From Chitinophagaceae bacterium 26-R-25 (GTDB lineage: Bacteria; Bacteroidota; Bacteroidia; Chitinophagales; Chitinophagaceae): a stretch of 64,000 nt of DNA. The DNA lies in contig JARWSJ010000002.1 of NCBI GenBank assembly GCA_029906195.1, forward strand, positions 1,054,001-1,118,000, in the 5' to 3' direction. Positions 35,571 through 43,573 of the stretch are shown here, in pieces (the first letter of the stretch is position 1; every line of letters starts with the position of its first letter). Under the pieces are notes generated by a model. The model did no database searches. It was given only the letters and a program-made list of their open reading frames with translations, and had not been told where the DNA came from. The position numbers and the translations under genes are program-made.

Positions 35571-35599
35571 GATCCCCCGTATTTCGGGGGATTTTTTTT
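35571..35599 (+). terminator. sucC terminator
   Basis: ATCCCCCG (35572-35579) pairs with CGGGGGAT (35585-35592) and is followed by a T run. A compact GC-rich hairpin 28 bp after the stop. Confidence 0.95.
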
Positions 35600-35613
35600 G
35601 TGCCAGTCTACTT

Positions 35614-35646
35614 TATGCGCATAAAATTAAAATATGCGTATATTTG
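35614..35646 (+). promoter_or_regulatory. Toxin-antitoxin promoter with paired palindromic operator boxes
   Basis: The perfect palindrome TATGCGCATA (35614-35623) and a near copy TATGCGTATA (35633-35642) are spaced 19 bp centre to centre, about two helical turns. The second overlaps an exact -7 box, TATATTTG (35639-35646). This is the arrangement expected for cooperative autorepression by a ribbon-helix-helix antitoxin. Confidence 0.65.
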
Positions 35647-35664
35647 AGGGAAGATTAAGAGCGT

Positions 35665-35907
35665 ATGAAAACAAGACTAAATATTACAATTGAGGAATCG
35701 TTACTCGATAATGTAAAGAATTACGCATCGCGCAACAATGTTAGTGTGTCTGAGCTGGTAGAAAATTATTTAAAAAAACTGATAAGGCCTGCCAAGAAAA
35801 AGAGCATAATAGATGCTGTGGCCAAATTGAAAAAGCCCAATATAGATCCGAGTATCGATTTGAAGGAGTTGTACTACAAAGAAAATGCAAAAAAATATGG
35901 GTTCTAA
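35665..35907 (+). CDS. Ribbon-helix-helix antitoxin (DUF6364-like)
   Basis: An 80-residue antitoxin. The N-terminal strand-helix-helix (RLNITIEESLLDNVKNYASR, VSVSELVENYLKKLI) is a standard RHH DNA-binding unit that dimerises over its promoter. The basic, then acidic, C-terminal tail (PSIDLKELYYKENAKKYGF) would wrap the toxin. Its 3' end overlaps the PIN toxin by 23 nt, ensuring coupled translation. The operator boxes upstream fit autoregulation. Confidence 0.88.
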   Translation: MKTRLNITIEESLLDNVKNYASRNNVSVSELVENYLKKLIRPAKKKSIIDAVAKLKKPNIDPSIDLKELYYKENAKKYGF

Positions 35908-36316
35908 AATATTTCTCGATGCCAATATTCTTTTGGATTTTTTTCTCCAACGTCCAGGGCATGAGACAATTGAAGAGATTTTTGAATTGATCGAAGAAGA
36001 AAAGGTACAGGCGTTCATTACTCCCACTATTATCCATATAGCTGGATATTTTTTAGTAAAGGAATATGGTAAAAAACAGGCGAGAAATTTACTAATTACG
36101 TTACTAACAAATGTGCAGGCTATAGATGCTCCTCATGAAATAACATTGCTTGCTTTGAATTCCAAAATTGATGATATTGAAGATGCGTTGCAGTATTATG
36201 CCTCAATACACAATGAAATCAATTATTTCATAAGCCGGGATAAGCGCCTTAAAAAAGAAGCAATAGCCGCTCTACCGGTTTTGACGCCAGATGAATTTAT
36301 CAGTGAATTTCTTTAG
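35885..36316 (+). CDS. PIN-domain ribonuclease toxin (VapC-like)
   Basis: A 143-residue PIN-domain toxin likely to cleave a specific RNA when free of antitoxin. The acidic Mg2+ ligands are in place: IFLDANILLDFF, the central acidic pair DIEDALQYY, and FISRDKRLKKE. ATG 35885 (MQKNMGSKIFLD) is used. The second ATG at 35897 (MGSKIFLD) is equally possible and would leave an 11-nt overlap with the antitoxin. It sits immediately after the sucC terminator, as an insert between housekeeping genes. Chromosomal pairs of this type are common in the phylum. Confidence 0.9.
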   Translation: MQKNMGSKIFLDANILLDFFLQRPGHETIEEIFELIEEEKVQAFITPTIIHIAGYFLVKEYGKKQARNLLITLLTNVQAIDAPHEITLLALNSKIDDIEDALQYYASIHNEINYFISRDKRLKKEAIAALPVLTPDEFISEFL

Positions 36317-36393
36317 TGAGACAGAGTAGCTAGGCAGATCAAATTTATCATAAATAGGATTTTCTCTTTTAAAGTAATCGATAAAAATCTTGT

Positions 36394-37650
36394 ATGCTTA
36401 AATGGGTATCTTGTTTCATACCAACTCTTGTAGCTGTCGCAGGTTTGCACGCCCAATCAAAGGCAGATGACTTCCTTCAAAAACTGTTAATTGAGAAAGG
36501 CTCGCCGCTGCTATTGAATATCCTTGATAAACCCGATAGCTTTCGATATCAGCTCATCTATACTCAAATTAACAGAAGCAAACACAACAATCCAACCTTC
36601 ACCAACTATTATTTACACGTAGATAAAGAACAGTATTTCAATCCTGCGTCCACAGTGAAATTGCCGATTGCCTTGCTGGCACTCGAAAAGCTTCACAAGC
36701 TGCATGTACCAATGGTGGACAAATACACCACCATGTTGCTCGACAGCTCTTACAGTAAGCAAACAAATGCATGGATTGATTCGACAAGTGAAAACAAACT
36801 GCCGTCAATTGCACACTATACCCGCAGGATATTTTTGATAAGCGACAATGATGCCTACAACAGGCTGTACGAGTTTGACGGCCAGCAATACATCAATGAA
36901 GCGCTGCAGAAAAAAGGTTATAAGAACACCATTATCACCCGCTCTTTTGCTCCAATGAACGAGGATGAAAACGGCCACACGAGCCAGGTGAGATTTGTAA
37001 ATGGAGATCATTTGCTTTACACGCAACCTGCAGCCTACAGCAATTTCAAATTTGATTTTTCAAAACAGATTAAAATCGGCAATGGACATCTAAATAAAAA
37101 TGACAGCCTCATCAATCAACCGATGGATTTTACCACACACAATAAGTTTGCCCTGGCAGACATGCAGCAAATGTTGCAGGCTGTGTTGTTTCCTTCGTCG
37201 GTAAGCAGTTCCAAAAGATTTGATCTCTCAGATGATGACTATCATTTCCTCTATAAATACATGTCGCAATATCCCTCTGAAACAATCTTTCCCAAATACG
37301 ACACTGCAGAATATTTCGACAGTTACACTAAGTTCTTTCTTTTCAAAGCGGGTAAACAAAAAATACCGCCCTACATAAGAGTGTTTAACAAAGCAGGGTG
37401 GAGCTATGGGTTTCTCACAGATGCTGCCTATGTTGTTGACTTTCTAAACGGTGTTGAGTTTATGCTAACAGCCACCATTTACACAAACAGCGACGGCATT
37501 TTAAACGACGACAAATACGACTACGATACGATCGGTTATCCTTTTTTTGAAGAGGTTGGCAACATCATCTATAACTACGAATTACAACGACAAAAAAAGA
37601 ATGCGCCGGATCTTAGTAGGTTCGTCATTCAATACGATAGTGTGAAGTAA
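36394..37650 (+). CDS. Exported class A beta-lactamase-like serine hydrolase
   Basis: A 418-residue exported protein of the serine beta-lactamase/penicillin-binding superfamily (beta-lactamase2 type). A signal peptide ends near residue 21 (VAGLHAQ). The catalytic S-x-x-K is S86-TVK89 in FNPASTVKLPIALLAL, the second motif is S150-D-N152 in LISDNDAYNRLYE, and the third is a KTG-like K333-AG in FNKAGWSYGF. It is about 130 residues longer than a classic class A enzyme, and its beta-lactam activity is unproven. A peptidoglycan or peptide hydrolase role is equally possible. Confidence 0.85.
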   Translation: MLKWVSCFIPTLVAVAGLHAQSKADDFLQKLLIEKGSPLLLNILDKPDSFRYQLIYTQINRSKHNNPTFTNYYLHVDKEQYFNPASTVKLPIALLALEKLHKLHVPMVDKYTTMLLDSSYSKQTNAWIDSTSENKLPSIAHYTRRIFLISDNDAYNRLYEFDGQQYINEALQKKGYKNTIITRSFAPMNEDENGHTSQVRFVNGDHLLYTQPAAYSNFKFDFSKQIKIGNGHLNKNDSLINQPMDFTTHNKFALADMQQMLQAVLFPSSVSSSKRFDLSDDDYHFLYKYMSQYPSETIFPKYDTAEYFDSYTKFFLFKAGKQKIPPYIRVFNKAGWSYGFLTDAAYVVDFLNGVEFMLTATIYTNSDGILNDDKYDYDTIGYPFFEEVGNIIYNYELQRQKKNAPDLSRFVIQYDSVK

Positions 37651-37659
37651 CTGCCGGGC

Positions 37660-37800
37660 GATAACTGAATAACTGAGTAACTGAATAACTGAATAATTGA
37701 GTAACCGAGTAACCGAGTAACTGAATAACTGAGTGGCTGAAAGTCAGAGTGAATGATCGAATGTAAACTTTCGGTTATTCAGTTACTCAGTTATTCAGTC
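37660..37800. repeat. TAACTGAA inverted pair
   Basis: Left arm of about eight TAACTGAA/TAACCGAG units (37660-37740) and a shorter inverted right arm (37771-37799, GGTTATTCAGTTACTCAGTT and on). The largest tandem array in the window; it fills the gap between the hydrolase and MscS genes. Confidence 0.9.
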
Positions 37801-37851
37801 CGTCTTTCATTCCCGGTATACGGTTTGTAATATCTTCTAAAACAATCGCCA

Positions 37852-38916
37852 ATGGACGAGTTACAAGGTGTATTTGGAAAATTACCCGACTGGGTGTGGA
37901 ACTTATTATTGGTAAGTGCGTCCATTGTATTGGGTTTCATCATCAAATTTATATTGTCGGTTTCGCTGCGGTATACGGCTGTGAAGCCGGGACGGGATTA
38001 TTCTTTGCCAAAATCCATACTGAGCAATATTGGCAGGCCGGTTAACTATTTTCTCCCCGTGCTGGTATTCAACTTCATGGTGCCCTTTATGCGGGTAAAG
38101 CCTGCTTTTGCAAGCAATCTGGATAAAACAGTGAGTATTTTTTTAACCATTACGTTTGCGGCCGTACTTATTGGGTTAGTGAATGTTTTGCGTGACTACA
38201 TTTATCATTCTTACGACATTTCAAAAGCGGACAACCTTCGTGAGCGGAAGATCCGCACACAGGTGCAGTTTATCTGGAGACTCATCGTGGGGATCATTGT
38301 TATTGTAACTATTTGCGCTGTACTGCTGAGTTTTGACGGATTAAAAAAAATAGGCGCCGGATTGCTTACCGGGGTGGGTGTCGGGGGGATCATCATTGGC
38401 TTTGCAGCGCAAAAATCACTCGCCAATATTCTGGCCGGTTTTCAAATCGCTTTCACGCAGCCGATACGAATTGACGATGTGCTGATCGTTGAAAATGAAT
38501 GGGGGCGGGTAGAGGAAATTACGCTTACTTATGTGGTAATGAATTTGTGGGACAAACGTCGACTTGTGTTGCCTATTAACTATTTTATTGAAAAGCCCTT
38601 TCAGAACTGGACGCGCAATACCTCTGACCTGCTTGGCTATGTTTATTTTTATGTAGACTATTCAATGCCCATTGAACCTTTGCGTATGGAATACATGCGG
38701 CTTTTGGAGTTGTCACCATTGTGGGATAAAAAAGTGGGGGTTGTGCAGGTAACGAACATTACCGAAAAAGTTATGGAAATAAGGGCGCTGATGAGTGCTG
38801 CAAACTCTGGCCAGGCATTTGATCTTCGCTGTTACATTCGTGAAAACATGATAACTTATATACAAAAGAACTATCCAGGATCATTACCTAAAACCAGAAT
38901 TGAAGGGATTGCATAA
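37852..38916 (+). CDS. MscS-family mechanosensitive channel
   Basis: Inner-membrane channel of 354 residues that would open on hypo-osmotic shock. Three or four N-terminal helices are followed by the conserved pore helix, GVGVGGIIIGFAAQKSLANI with the usual Gly/Ala pattern, and the beta domain QPIRIDDVLIVENEWGRVEEI. The C-terminal cytoplasmic domain (FYVDYSMPIEPL and on) is MscS-like. It starts at ATG 37852. The E. coli protein is 286 residues, so this one carries a longer N-terminus. Confidence 0.93.
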   Translation: MDELQGVFGKLPDWVWNLLLVSASIVLGFIIKFILSVSLRYTAVKPGRDYSLPKSILSNIGRPVNYFLPVLVFNFMVPFMRVKPAFASNLDKTVSIFLTITFAAVLIGLVNVLRDYIYHSYDISKADNLRERKIRTQVQFIWRLIVGIIVIVTICAVLLSFDGLKKIGAGLLTGVGVGGIIIGFAAQKSLANILAGFQIAFTQPIRIDDVLIVENEWGRVEEITLTYVVMNLWDKRRLVLPINYFIEKPFQNWTRNTSDLLGYVYFYVDYSMPIEPLRMEYMRLLELSPLWDKKVGVVQVTNITEKVMEIRALMSAANSGQAFDLRCYIRENMITYIQKNYPGSLPKTRIEGIA

Positions 38917-39091
38917 CAGTTATTTTTAGGCTACCAACCTGCATTAATACAAACAAAAAAACTGTAATTATCACCTTGCATTTGTCAAATGTATAGCATA
39001 GTTTTACCCCACTCCGTATCAACCTTCAATGTCCTGTAATTAGCTTCCCTCCAAAGGCCACATTTCACCTAAAAAAATTAAAACCTCTATT

Positions 39092-39859
39092 ATGAAAAAG
39101 AGTTCATTGCTCTGCATAGCGCTTGCTGCGCTGATCCTAACGTGTTTTGTTGGCTGTAAAAAGAATGAAATTTGCCTGAAATGTATTCCTCCTGACTTGA
39201 CCGATACCAAAATTCTTCGGTATTACGGCGACTTGTATTCGGATTCAATAAGGTTAATGGGTACCGTAAACTATAATAAATTTGGTGACCCGGTTTCAAT
39301 TTTAAAGAATGGGGGCGCGGGAACGGGTAATCCTAATTGCTTCTTCTGGTATGATAATAAGCGAAGACTTTCCGACTACATAGGTTTTTACAATAATAAT
39401 GTGGGCTACGAATTTTGGCATCGCTATTACTATGATAATAAAGACAGAATAGTTCTTGATTCGATGTACGTTTTTGGCTTCATGAAAGATAACAAACCAA
39501 ATAAAATAGCAGACAGGAGAATTACTTATAAATATGATGACATGGACAGAATGAGCCAGCTTACAGTAACGGAATCCTTTGGAAACTACACGTGGACTCA
39601 GGATTTTGCGTATGATGAAAGGGGAAATCTGCAGACTTTCGGTCCGTTGCAGTATGATAACAAATACAACCCCCATTTGCTTCATAAGATATGGCAGTTC
39701 ATCGAGCAGGACTACAGTATAAATAATCCGGTGGATGCAAGCAGACCAATAACATATAATGCCAAAGGGTTTCCAACATCCTATGCTACGCGCAGTGGAT
39801 TTCCCTCTTTCTTAGGGCAAATAGCTGGGGCGAGAGTTAAAATTGATTACAGTAAATAG
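39092..39859 (+). CDS. Predicted lipoprotein with YD-type repeats
   Basis: A 255-residue lipoprotein (signal ending VGC, cysteine at residue 22, then KKNEICLKC). The body has Tyr-rich segments of the kind found in RHS/YD-repeat-like beta proteins: YDNKRRLSDYIGFY, RYYYDNKDRIVLDSM, YKYDDMDRMSQLTV and FAYDERGNLQTFG. Such proteins in Bacteroidota (DUF4595-like) are of unknown function. It converges on the PpiC gene across a shared bidirectional terminator. Confidence 0.75.
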   Translation: MKKSSLLCIALAALILTCFVGCKKNEICLKCIPPDLTDTKILRYYGDLYSDSIRLMGTVNYNKFGDPVSILKNGGAGTGNPNCFFWYDNKRRLSDYIGFYNNNVGYEFWHRYYYDNKDRIVLDSMYVFGFMKDNKPNKIADRRITYKYDDMDRMSQLTVTESFGNYTWTQDFAYDERGNLQTFGPLQYDNKYNPHLLHKIWQFIEQDYSINNPVDASRPITYNAKGFPTSYATRSGFPSFLGQIAGARVKIDYSK

Positions 39860-39894
39860 ATTGATGAATTGTGAGTGATGAGTCTGCCCAAAAC

Positions 39895-39928
39895 AAAGAT
39901 TCCCGCTTTATTACAAGCGGGAATCTTT
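39895..39928. terminator. Bidirectional terminator
   Basis: AAAGATTCCCGCTT pairs with AGCGGGAATCTTT between two convergent genes. A- and T-rich ends on both sides serve both strands. Confidence 0.9.
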
Positions 39929-39948
39929 TATAACTAAATTTTGATTTT

Positions 39949-40563
39949 CTATCTACCGTTAGCCCTAAGAATGGTCATTTCTTTTTTAAGGTCATCATCA
40001 TACGTTTTCTTTACAATGTAGTGCCATTGCTTGTCCGGCACGTCAACATAAAACACTTCACCCAGCTTGTGTTTGGAAACGGCTTCCTGGAATTCTTTCG
40101 GCATCATTTCTTCACCAAAGAACCAGCCCGTATCACCGTGTGTGGTGTTGCCGTCCATGGTGTATTGATCCGACAAAGCATCGAATGATTGTCCTGCATC
40201 AATCTTTTTTGTAATGATCTTTTTCATGCTGTCAACTTCCGCAGGACTCAGACTTCCGCCATCCAGGAAAATGTAGCTGGCACGGTATTTAACGGACTCG
40301 TTTGACTCAAGCACTTTGTAGGTTGTATAGCCCACGTTAAACACATTGCCCTTCGTTTGACGCAAGAGGCGCTTTGCGATCATGGTAGTGTCCTTGCCCG
40401 CCACAACATTAAAGATGACCGGCTTGAGTGGTGCATTGGCATCAATAAATTTTTGAGCCTGCTCCATCGTAGTGATTTTTTGAAATTGCTCCGTAACGGT
40501 TGCTTGCGCAAAAGCGGCAGTGATGGAAAAAAACAGGAATACGGCAAAAAGGAGTTTTTTCAT
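39949..40563 (-). CDS. Exported parvulin-type peptidyl-prolyl isomerase
   Basis: A 204-residue exported protein with a signal peptide (FFSITAAFAQA). A PpiC/rotamase domain occupies about 90-190: ASYIFLDGGSLSPAEVDSM, SFDALSDQYT, GDTGWFFGEEMMPKEFQEAV, GEVFYVDVPDKQWHYIVKK. It probably assists folding in the periplasm. The 60-residue N-terminal segment is shorter than in SurA, so it is a single-domain form. No partner genes were recognised. Confidence 0.9.
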   Translation of the reverse strand: MKKLLFAVFLFFSITAAFAQATVTEQFQKITTMEQAQKFIDANAPLKPVIFNVVAGKDTTMIAKRLLRQTKGNVFNVGYTTYKVLESNESVKYRASYIFLDGGSLSPAEVDSMKKIITKKIDAGQSFDALSDQYTMDGNTTHGDTGWFFGEEMMPKEFQEAVSKHKLGEVFYVDVPDKQWHYIVKKTYDDDLKKEMTILRANGR

Positions 40564-40744
40564 ATATTTTCTTCTTTTGTTCTGAGATATAAAAAATGTG
40601 GCAGTAAAGGGTAGGAGGTCATTTGAAGATAATGAATTTTTTCTGTTAGTGTGTTAGGGTTTTGCTAATTAGCTAACAGATAGTTGTAACAAAAAAGGGA
40701 GGTAAAAGTTTGAAGAATTTCCTAATAATCGGGGTGATGCTAAA

Positions 40745-40801
40745 TGCTGAACGCCTAACGCTCAACGCAAGGTCTCTGCGTTTAGCGTTAGGCGTTCAGC
40801 G
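40745..40801. repeat. GAACGCCTAACGC inverted pair
   Basis: GCTGAACGCCTAACGCTCAA and its inverted copy TTTAGCGTTAGGCGTTCAGC, separated by only a few bases, just after the glnS stop. Second member of the family at 8915 and 57368. Compact enough to act as a glnS terminator. Confidence 0.88.
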
Positions 40802-40818
40802 TTGGGCCGCAAATAAAT

Positions 40819-42498
40819 CTATCCTTTTTTCACTTCCTTCGCCCAGGTATCTTTCAAGGTCACTGTTCTGTTGAAAATCAGTTTTTCCTCAGATGTATCT
40901 TTATCCAGGCAGAAATAACCTTTTCTCAAAAACTGGTAGCGATCTTCAAATTTAGACAGCGCCAGTGCGGGTTCGGCGTAAACAGTTTCCACGACTTCCA
41001 AAGAATTCGGGTTGATGTAATCTTTAAAATCACCCTCTTCGCTGGATGGATCTTCCACTTTGAAAAGCCTGTCGTACAAGCGAATTTCTGCATGGACGGC
41101 ATGAGGGGCGCTTACCCAATGCAGGGTACCCTTCACATTAATGCCGCTGGTATCGCTGCCGCTTTTACTTTCAGGAATATAGGTGCAATGCAGTTCAGTA
41201 ATGTTGCCGTCGGCATCTTTTACAAAATCGTCGCATTTAATGATGTACGCACTTTTCAGGCGCACCATCTGGCCCGGCGCCAGGCGGAAGTACTTTTTAG
41301 GAGCCACTTCCATGAAGTCTTCTCTTTCAATAAACAACTCACGTGAAAAGGGAATGTCGCGATAAGTTGTATTTGGATCTTCCGGGTTGTCTTCGCCTTT
41401 CAATATTTCAGATTTACCTGCTTCGTAGTTGGTAATGATCACTTTTAACGGATCAAACACCACCATTCTGCGATGTGCCGATTTGTTCAAGTCTTCACGG
41501 ATGCAGAATTCCAGTAGAGATACATCGATAAGGTTTTCACGTTTGGCAACGCCTATTTTTTCTGCAAAAGTGCGGATGCTTTGCGGAGTGTAGCCACGGC
41601 GACGGAATCCGCTGATGGTCGACATGCGTGGATCGTCCCAGCCGGTAACGTGTTTTTCCTCCACCAGTTGCTTCAGTTTGCGCTTACTCATTACCGTGTA
41701 GGTAAGGTTCAGGCGGGAAAACTCATATTGGTGGGAAGGGAAAATGGCCAGATTTTCAATGAACCAGTCGTACAGCGGACGGTGGGGAATGAACTCCAGT
41801 GTACAAACGGAATGCGTGATGTTCTCAATGCTGTCGCTTTGGCCGTGCGCAAAATCGTACATCGGGTAGATGCACCATTTGTCGCCCGTACGGTGGTGAT
41901 GCGCATGCTTGATGCGATACATGATCGGGTCGCGCATGTGCATGTTTGGCGAAGCCAGGTCTATTTTGGCACGCAAGACTTTTTCGCCGTCTTTATACTT
42001 GTCGGCACGCATATCTGCAAAAAGTTGAAGGTTTTCCTCCACACTTCTTGCGCGGTATTGATTGGCAACGCCCGGTTCTGTCGGGGTGCCTTTTTGTTTG
42101 GCTATTTCTTCAGCAGAACTGTCATCCACATAAGCAAAACCTTTTTTTATCAGCTCCACTGCAAAGTTGTAAAGCTGTTCAAAATAATCTGACGCATACA
42201 GCTCATTGGCCCATTCAAAGCCGAGCCAGCGAACGTCGTCTTTTATGCTGTCTACATATTCAGTATCTTCTGTAACAGGGTTCGTGTCATCGAAACGAAG
42301 ATTGGTTTTGCCGCCGTATTTCTGCGCCAGACCGAAGTTCAGGCAAATACTTTTGGCATGGCCAATGTGCAGGTAACCATTGGGTTCCGGAGGAAAACGT
42401 GTTAAAATGCTTTTGTAACGACCGTTCTTTAGATCCTCTTCCACAATTTCTTCAAGAAAATTGAGTGATTTTTCTTCTTCTTTCTTAATCTCGCTCAT
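40819..42498 (-). CDS. glnS: Glutaminyl-tRNA synthetase
   Basis: Class I aminoacyl-tRNA synthetase of 559 residues charging tRNA-Gln directly. The HIGH motif is 44-47 in PEPNGYLHIGHAKS. The KMSKS region is VMSKRKLKQLV near residue 270. The C-terminal beta-barrel anticodon-binding domains follow (SEEGDFKDYINPNSLEVV). Its presence implies that Gln-tRNA need not come from the GatCAB amidation route. It starts at ATG 42498 (MSEIKKEEEKSLNF), with a TAAATTCG box on the minus strand at 42524-42531. Confidence 0.97.
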   Translation of the reverse strand: MSEIKKEEEKSLNFLEEIVEEDLKNGRYKSILTRFPPEPNGYLHIGHAKSICLNFGLAQKYGGKTNLRFDDTNPVTEDTEYVDSIKDDVRWLGFEWANELYASDYFEQLYNFAVELIKKGFAYVDDSSAEEIAKQKGTPTEPGVANQYRARSVEENLQLFADMRADKYKDGEKVLRAKIDLASPNMHMRDPIMYRIKHAHHHRTGDKWCIYPMYDFAHGQSDSIENITHSVCTLEFIPHRPLYDWFIENLAIFPSHQYEFSRLNLTYTVMSKRKLKQLVEEKHVTGWDDPRMSTISGFRRRGYTPQSIRTFAEKIGVAKRENLIDVSLLEFCIREDLNKSAHRRMVVFDPLKVIITNYEAGKSEILKGEDNPEDPNTTYRDIPFSRELFIEREDFMEVAPKKYFRLAPGQMVRLKSAYIIKCDDFVKDADGNITELHCTYIPESKSGSDTSGINVKGTLHWVSAPHAVHAEIRLYDRLFKVEDPSSEEGDFKDYINPNSLEVVETVYAEPALALSKFEDRYQFLRKGYFCLDKDTSEEKLIFNRTVTLKDTWAKEVKKG

Positions 42499-42548
42499 AT
42501 TTAAAAAATGCCTTTTGGGCTTGCGAATTTAAGCAAATGTGGGGGAAG

Positions 42549-42736
42549 TAGCACACAGATGACACAGATTGGACTGATTTACACGGATTTTAGAGAAAGA
42601 ACGCAGATTGTCATGATTTTCATGATTGGTTAAGATTAGAAATAATGTGAAATTCGCTCATATAACGTTCTTCGTGTTTGGAAGAGATTTTTTGAAAATC
42701 ATGATCAATCATGACGATCTTGAAAATCTGCGTTCC
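42549..42736. repeat. CACAGATGACAC unit and GAACGCAG inverted pair
   Basis: A CACACAGATGACACAGATTG...ACACGGATTTT unit at 42552-42590, then a GAACGCAG left copy at 42599-42627 and inverted right copy at 42707-42736. The right copy ends 6 bp from the yggS stop codon. Confidence 0.85.
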
Positions 42737-42742
42737 TATGGC

Positions 42743-43408
42743 CTACTTCCTCGAGCCGAACAACAGGCTTCCTATTCTTACCATGGTGCTGCCTTCAGCA
42801 ATGGCAACCTGGTAATCGCCGCTCATGCCCATGGAAAGAATGGTGGGTTGACAATTGGCGGGTAATTCCTGAGATTTTAATTTGTCGAAGATCGTTTTGA
42901 GGTTATGAAACTCGTTCCGCACTTTTGAAAGATCATCTGAGAAGGAGGCCATTCCCATTAACCCTGTCACCCGCACATTTGGCAAAGATGAAAGATGGGC
43001 GATGACTTCGTTCAGTTCATTTTCATCCAGTCCAAACTTTGATTCTTCCTGTGCGATATAAACTTGCAAAAGGCAATCAATGACGCGATTGTTTTTTGCG
43101 GCTTGTTTATTTATTTCCTGCAGCAACTTTAAACTATCAACACCGTGAATGAGGTAAACGAAAGGCGCAATGTATTTTACTTTGTTGCTCTGCAAATGAC
43201 CGATGAAATGCCAGTGAATATCCGCCGGCAGGGCAGGCTGTTTTTCCGTAATTTCCTGCACATAATTTTCACCAAAATCTTTTTGTCCTGCATCATACAA
43301 TGTCCTGATGTCTTCCACCGGTTTTGTTTTAGAAACAGCAACCAGCTGCACATTTGTAGATTTTAGCTCGTCAATTATGCTATTGTACGCCTCGATATTT
43401 ACAGCCAT
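42743..43408 (-). CDS. YggS/PLPBP-family pyridoxal-phosphate homeostasis protein
   Basis: A 221-residue TIM-barrel protein that binds PLP without known catalysis and affects vitamin B6 and amino-acid homeostasis. The PLP lysine is K27 in VAVSKTKP. FGENYVQE, HFIGHLQSNK, KFGLDE and LSMGMSGDYQVAIAEGSTMVRIGSLLFG are all family signatures. The ATG at 43408 lies 4 bp from a TAATTTCG box on the minus strand, so the mRNA may be leaderless. Confidence 0.94.
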   Translation of the reverse strand: MAVNIEAYNSIIDELKSTNVQLVAVSKTKPVEDIRTLYDAGQKDFGENYVQEITEKQPALPADIHWHFIGHLQSNKVKYIAPFVYLIHGVDSLKLLQEINKQAAKNNRVIDCLLQVYIAQEESKFGLDENELNEVIAHLSSLPNVRVTGLMGMASFSDDLSKVRNEFHNLKTIFDKLKSQELPANCQPTILSMGMSGDYQVAIAEGSTMVRIGSLLFGSRK

Positions 43409-43412
43409 GGAG

Positions 43413-43420
43413 CGAAATTA
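43413..43420 (-). promoter_or_regulatory. Possible -7 box of yggS, 4 bp from the ATG
   Basis: Minus strand TAATTTCG, then CTCC, then ATG. One mismatch from TAnnTTTG. Confidence 0.4.
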
Positions 43421-43573
43421 ATTTGAAAATTTGAGAATTTGAAAATTTGAAAATGAGAGAGAACGCAGATTGTCATGATCTTCATGATTAATGCATGATT
43501 TGAAATTTGAGATTTCAGTAAACGAAAAAAATCAGTGCAAATCATTCCAATCAGTGTCATCTGTGTGCCTTTT
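43418..43573. repeat. TTTGAAAAT units, GAACGCAG left copy and CAGTGTCATCTGTGTG unit
   Basis: TTTGAAAATTTGAGAATTTG-type units (43420-43455), a GAACGCAG left copy (43461-43489) and a reversed CACAGATGACAC unit (43537-43570). They fill the gap between yggS and the exporter permease. Confidence 0.8.

Noticed and set aside
37660-37800. Possible CRISPR array in the tandem TAACTGAA tract
   Set aside because: The units are 8-9 bp with no unique spacers of 25-40 bp between them, and no cas genes are in the window.
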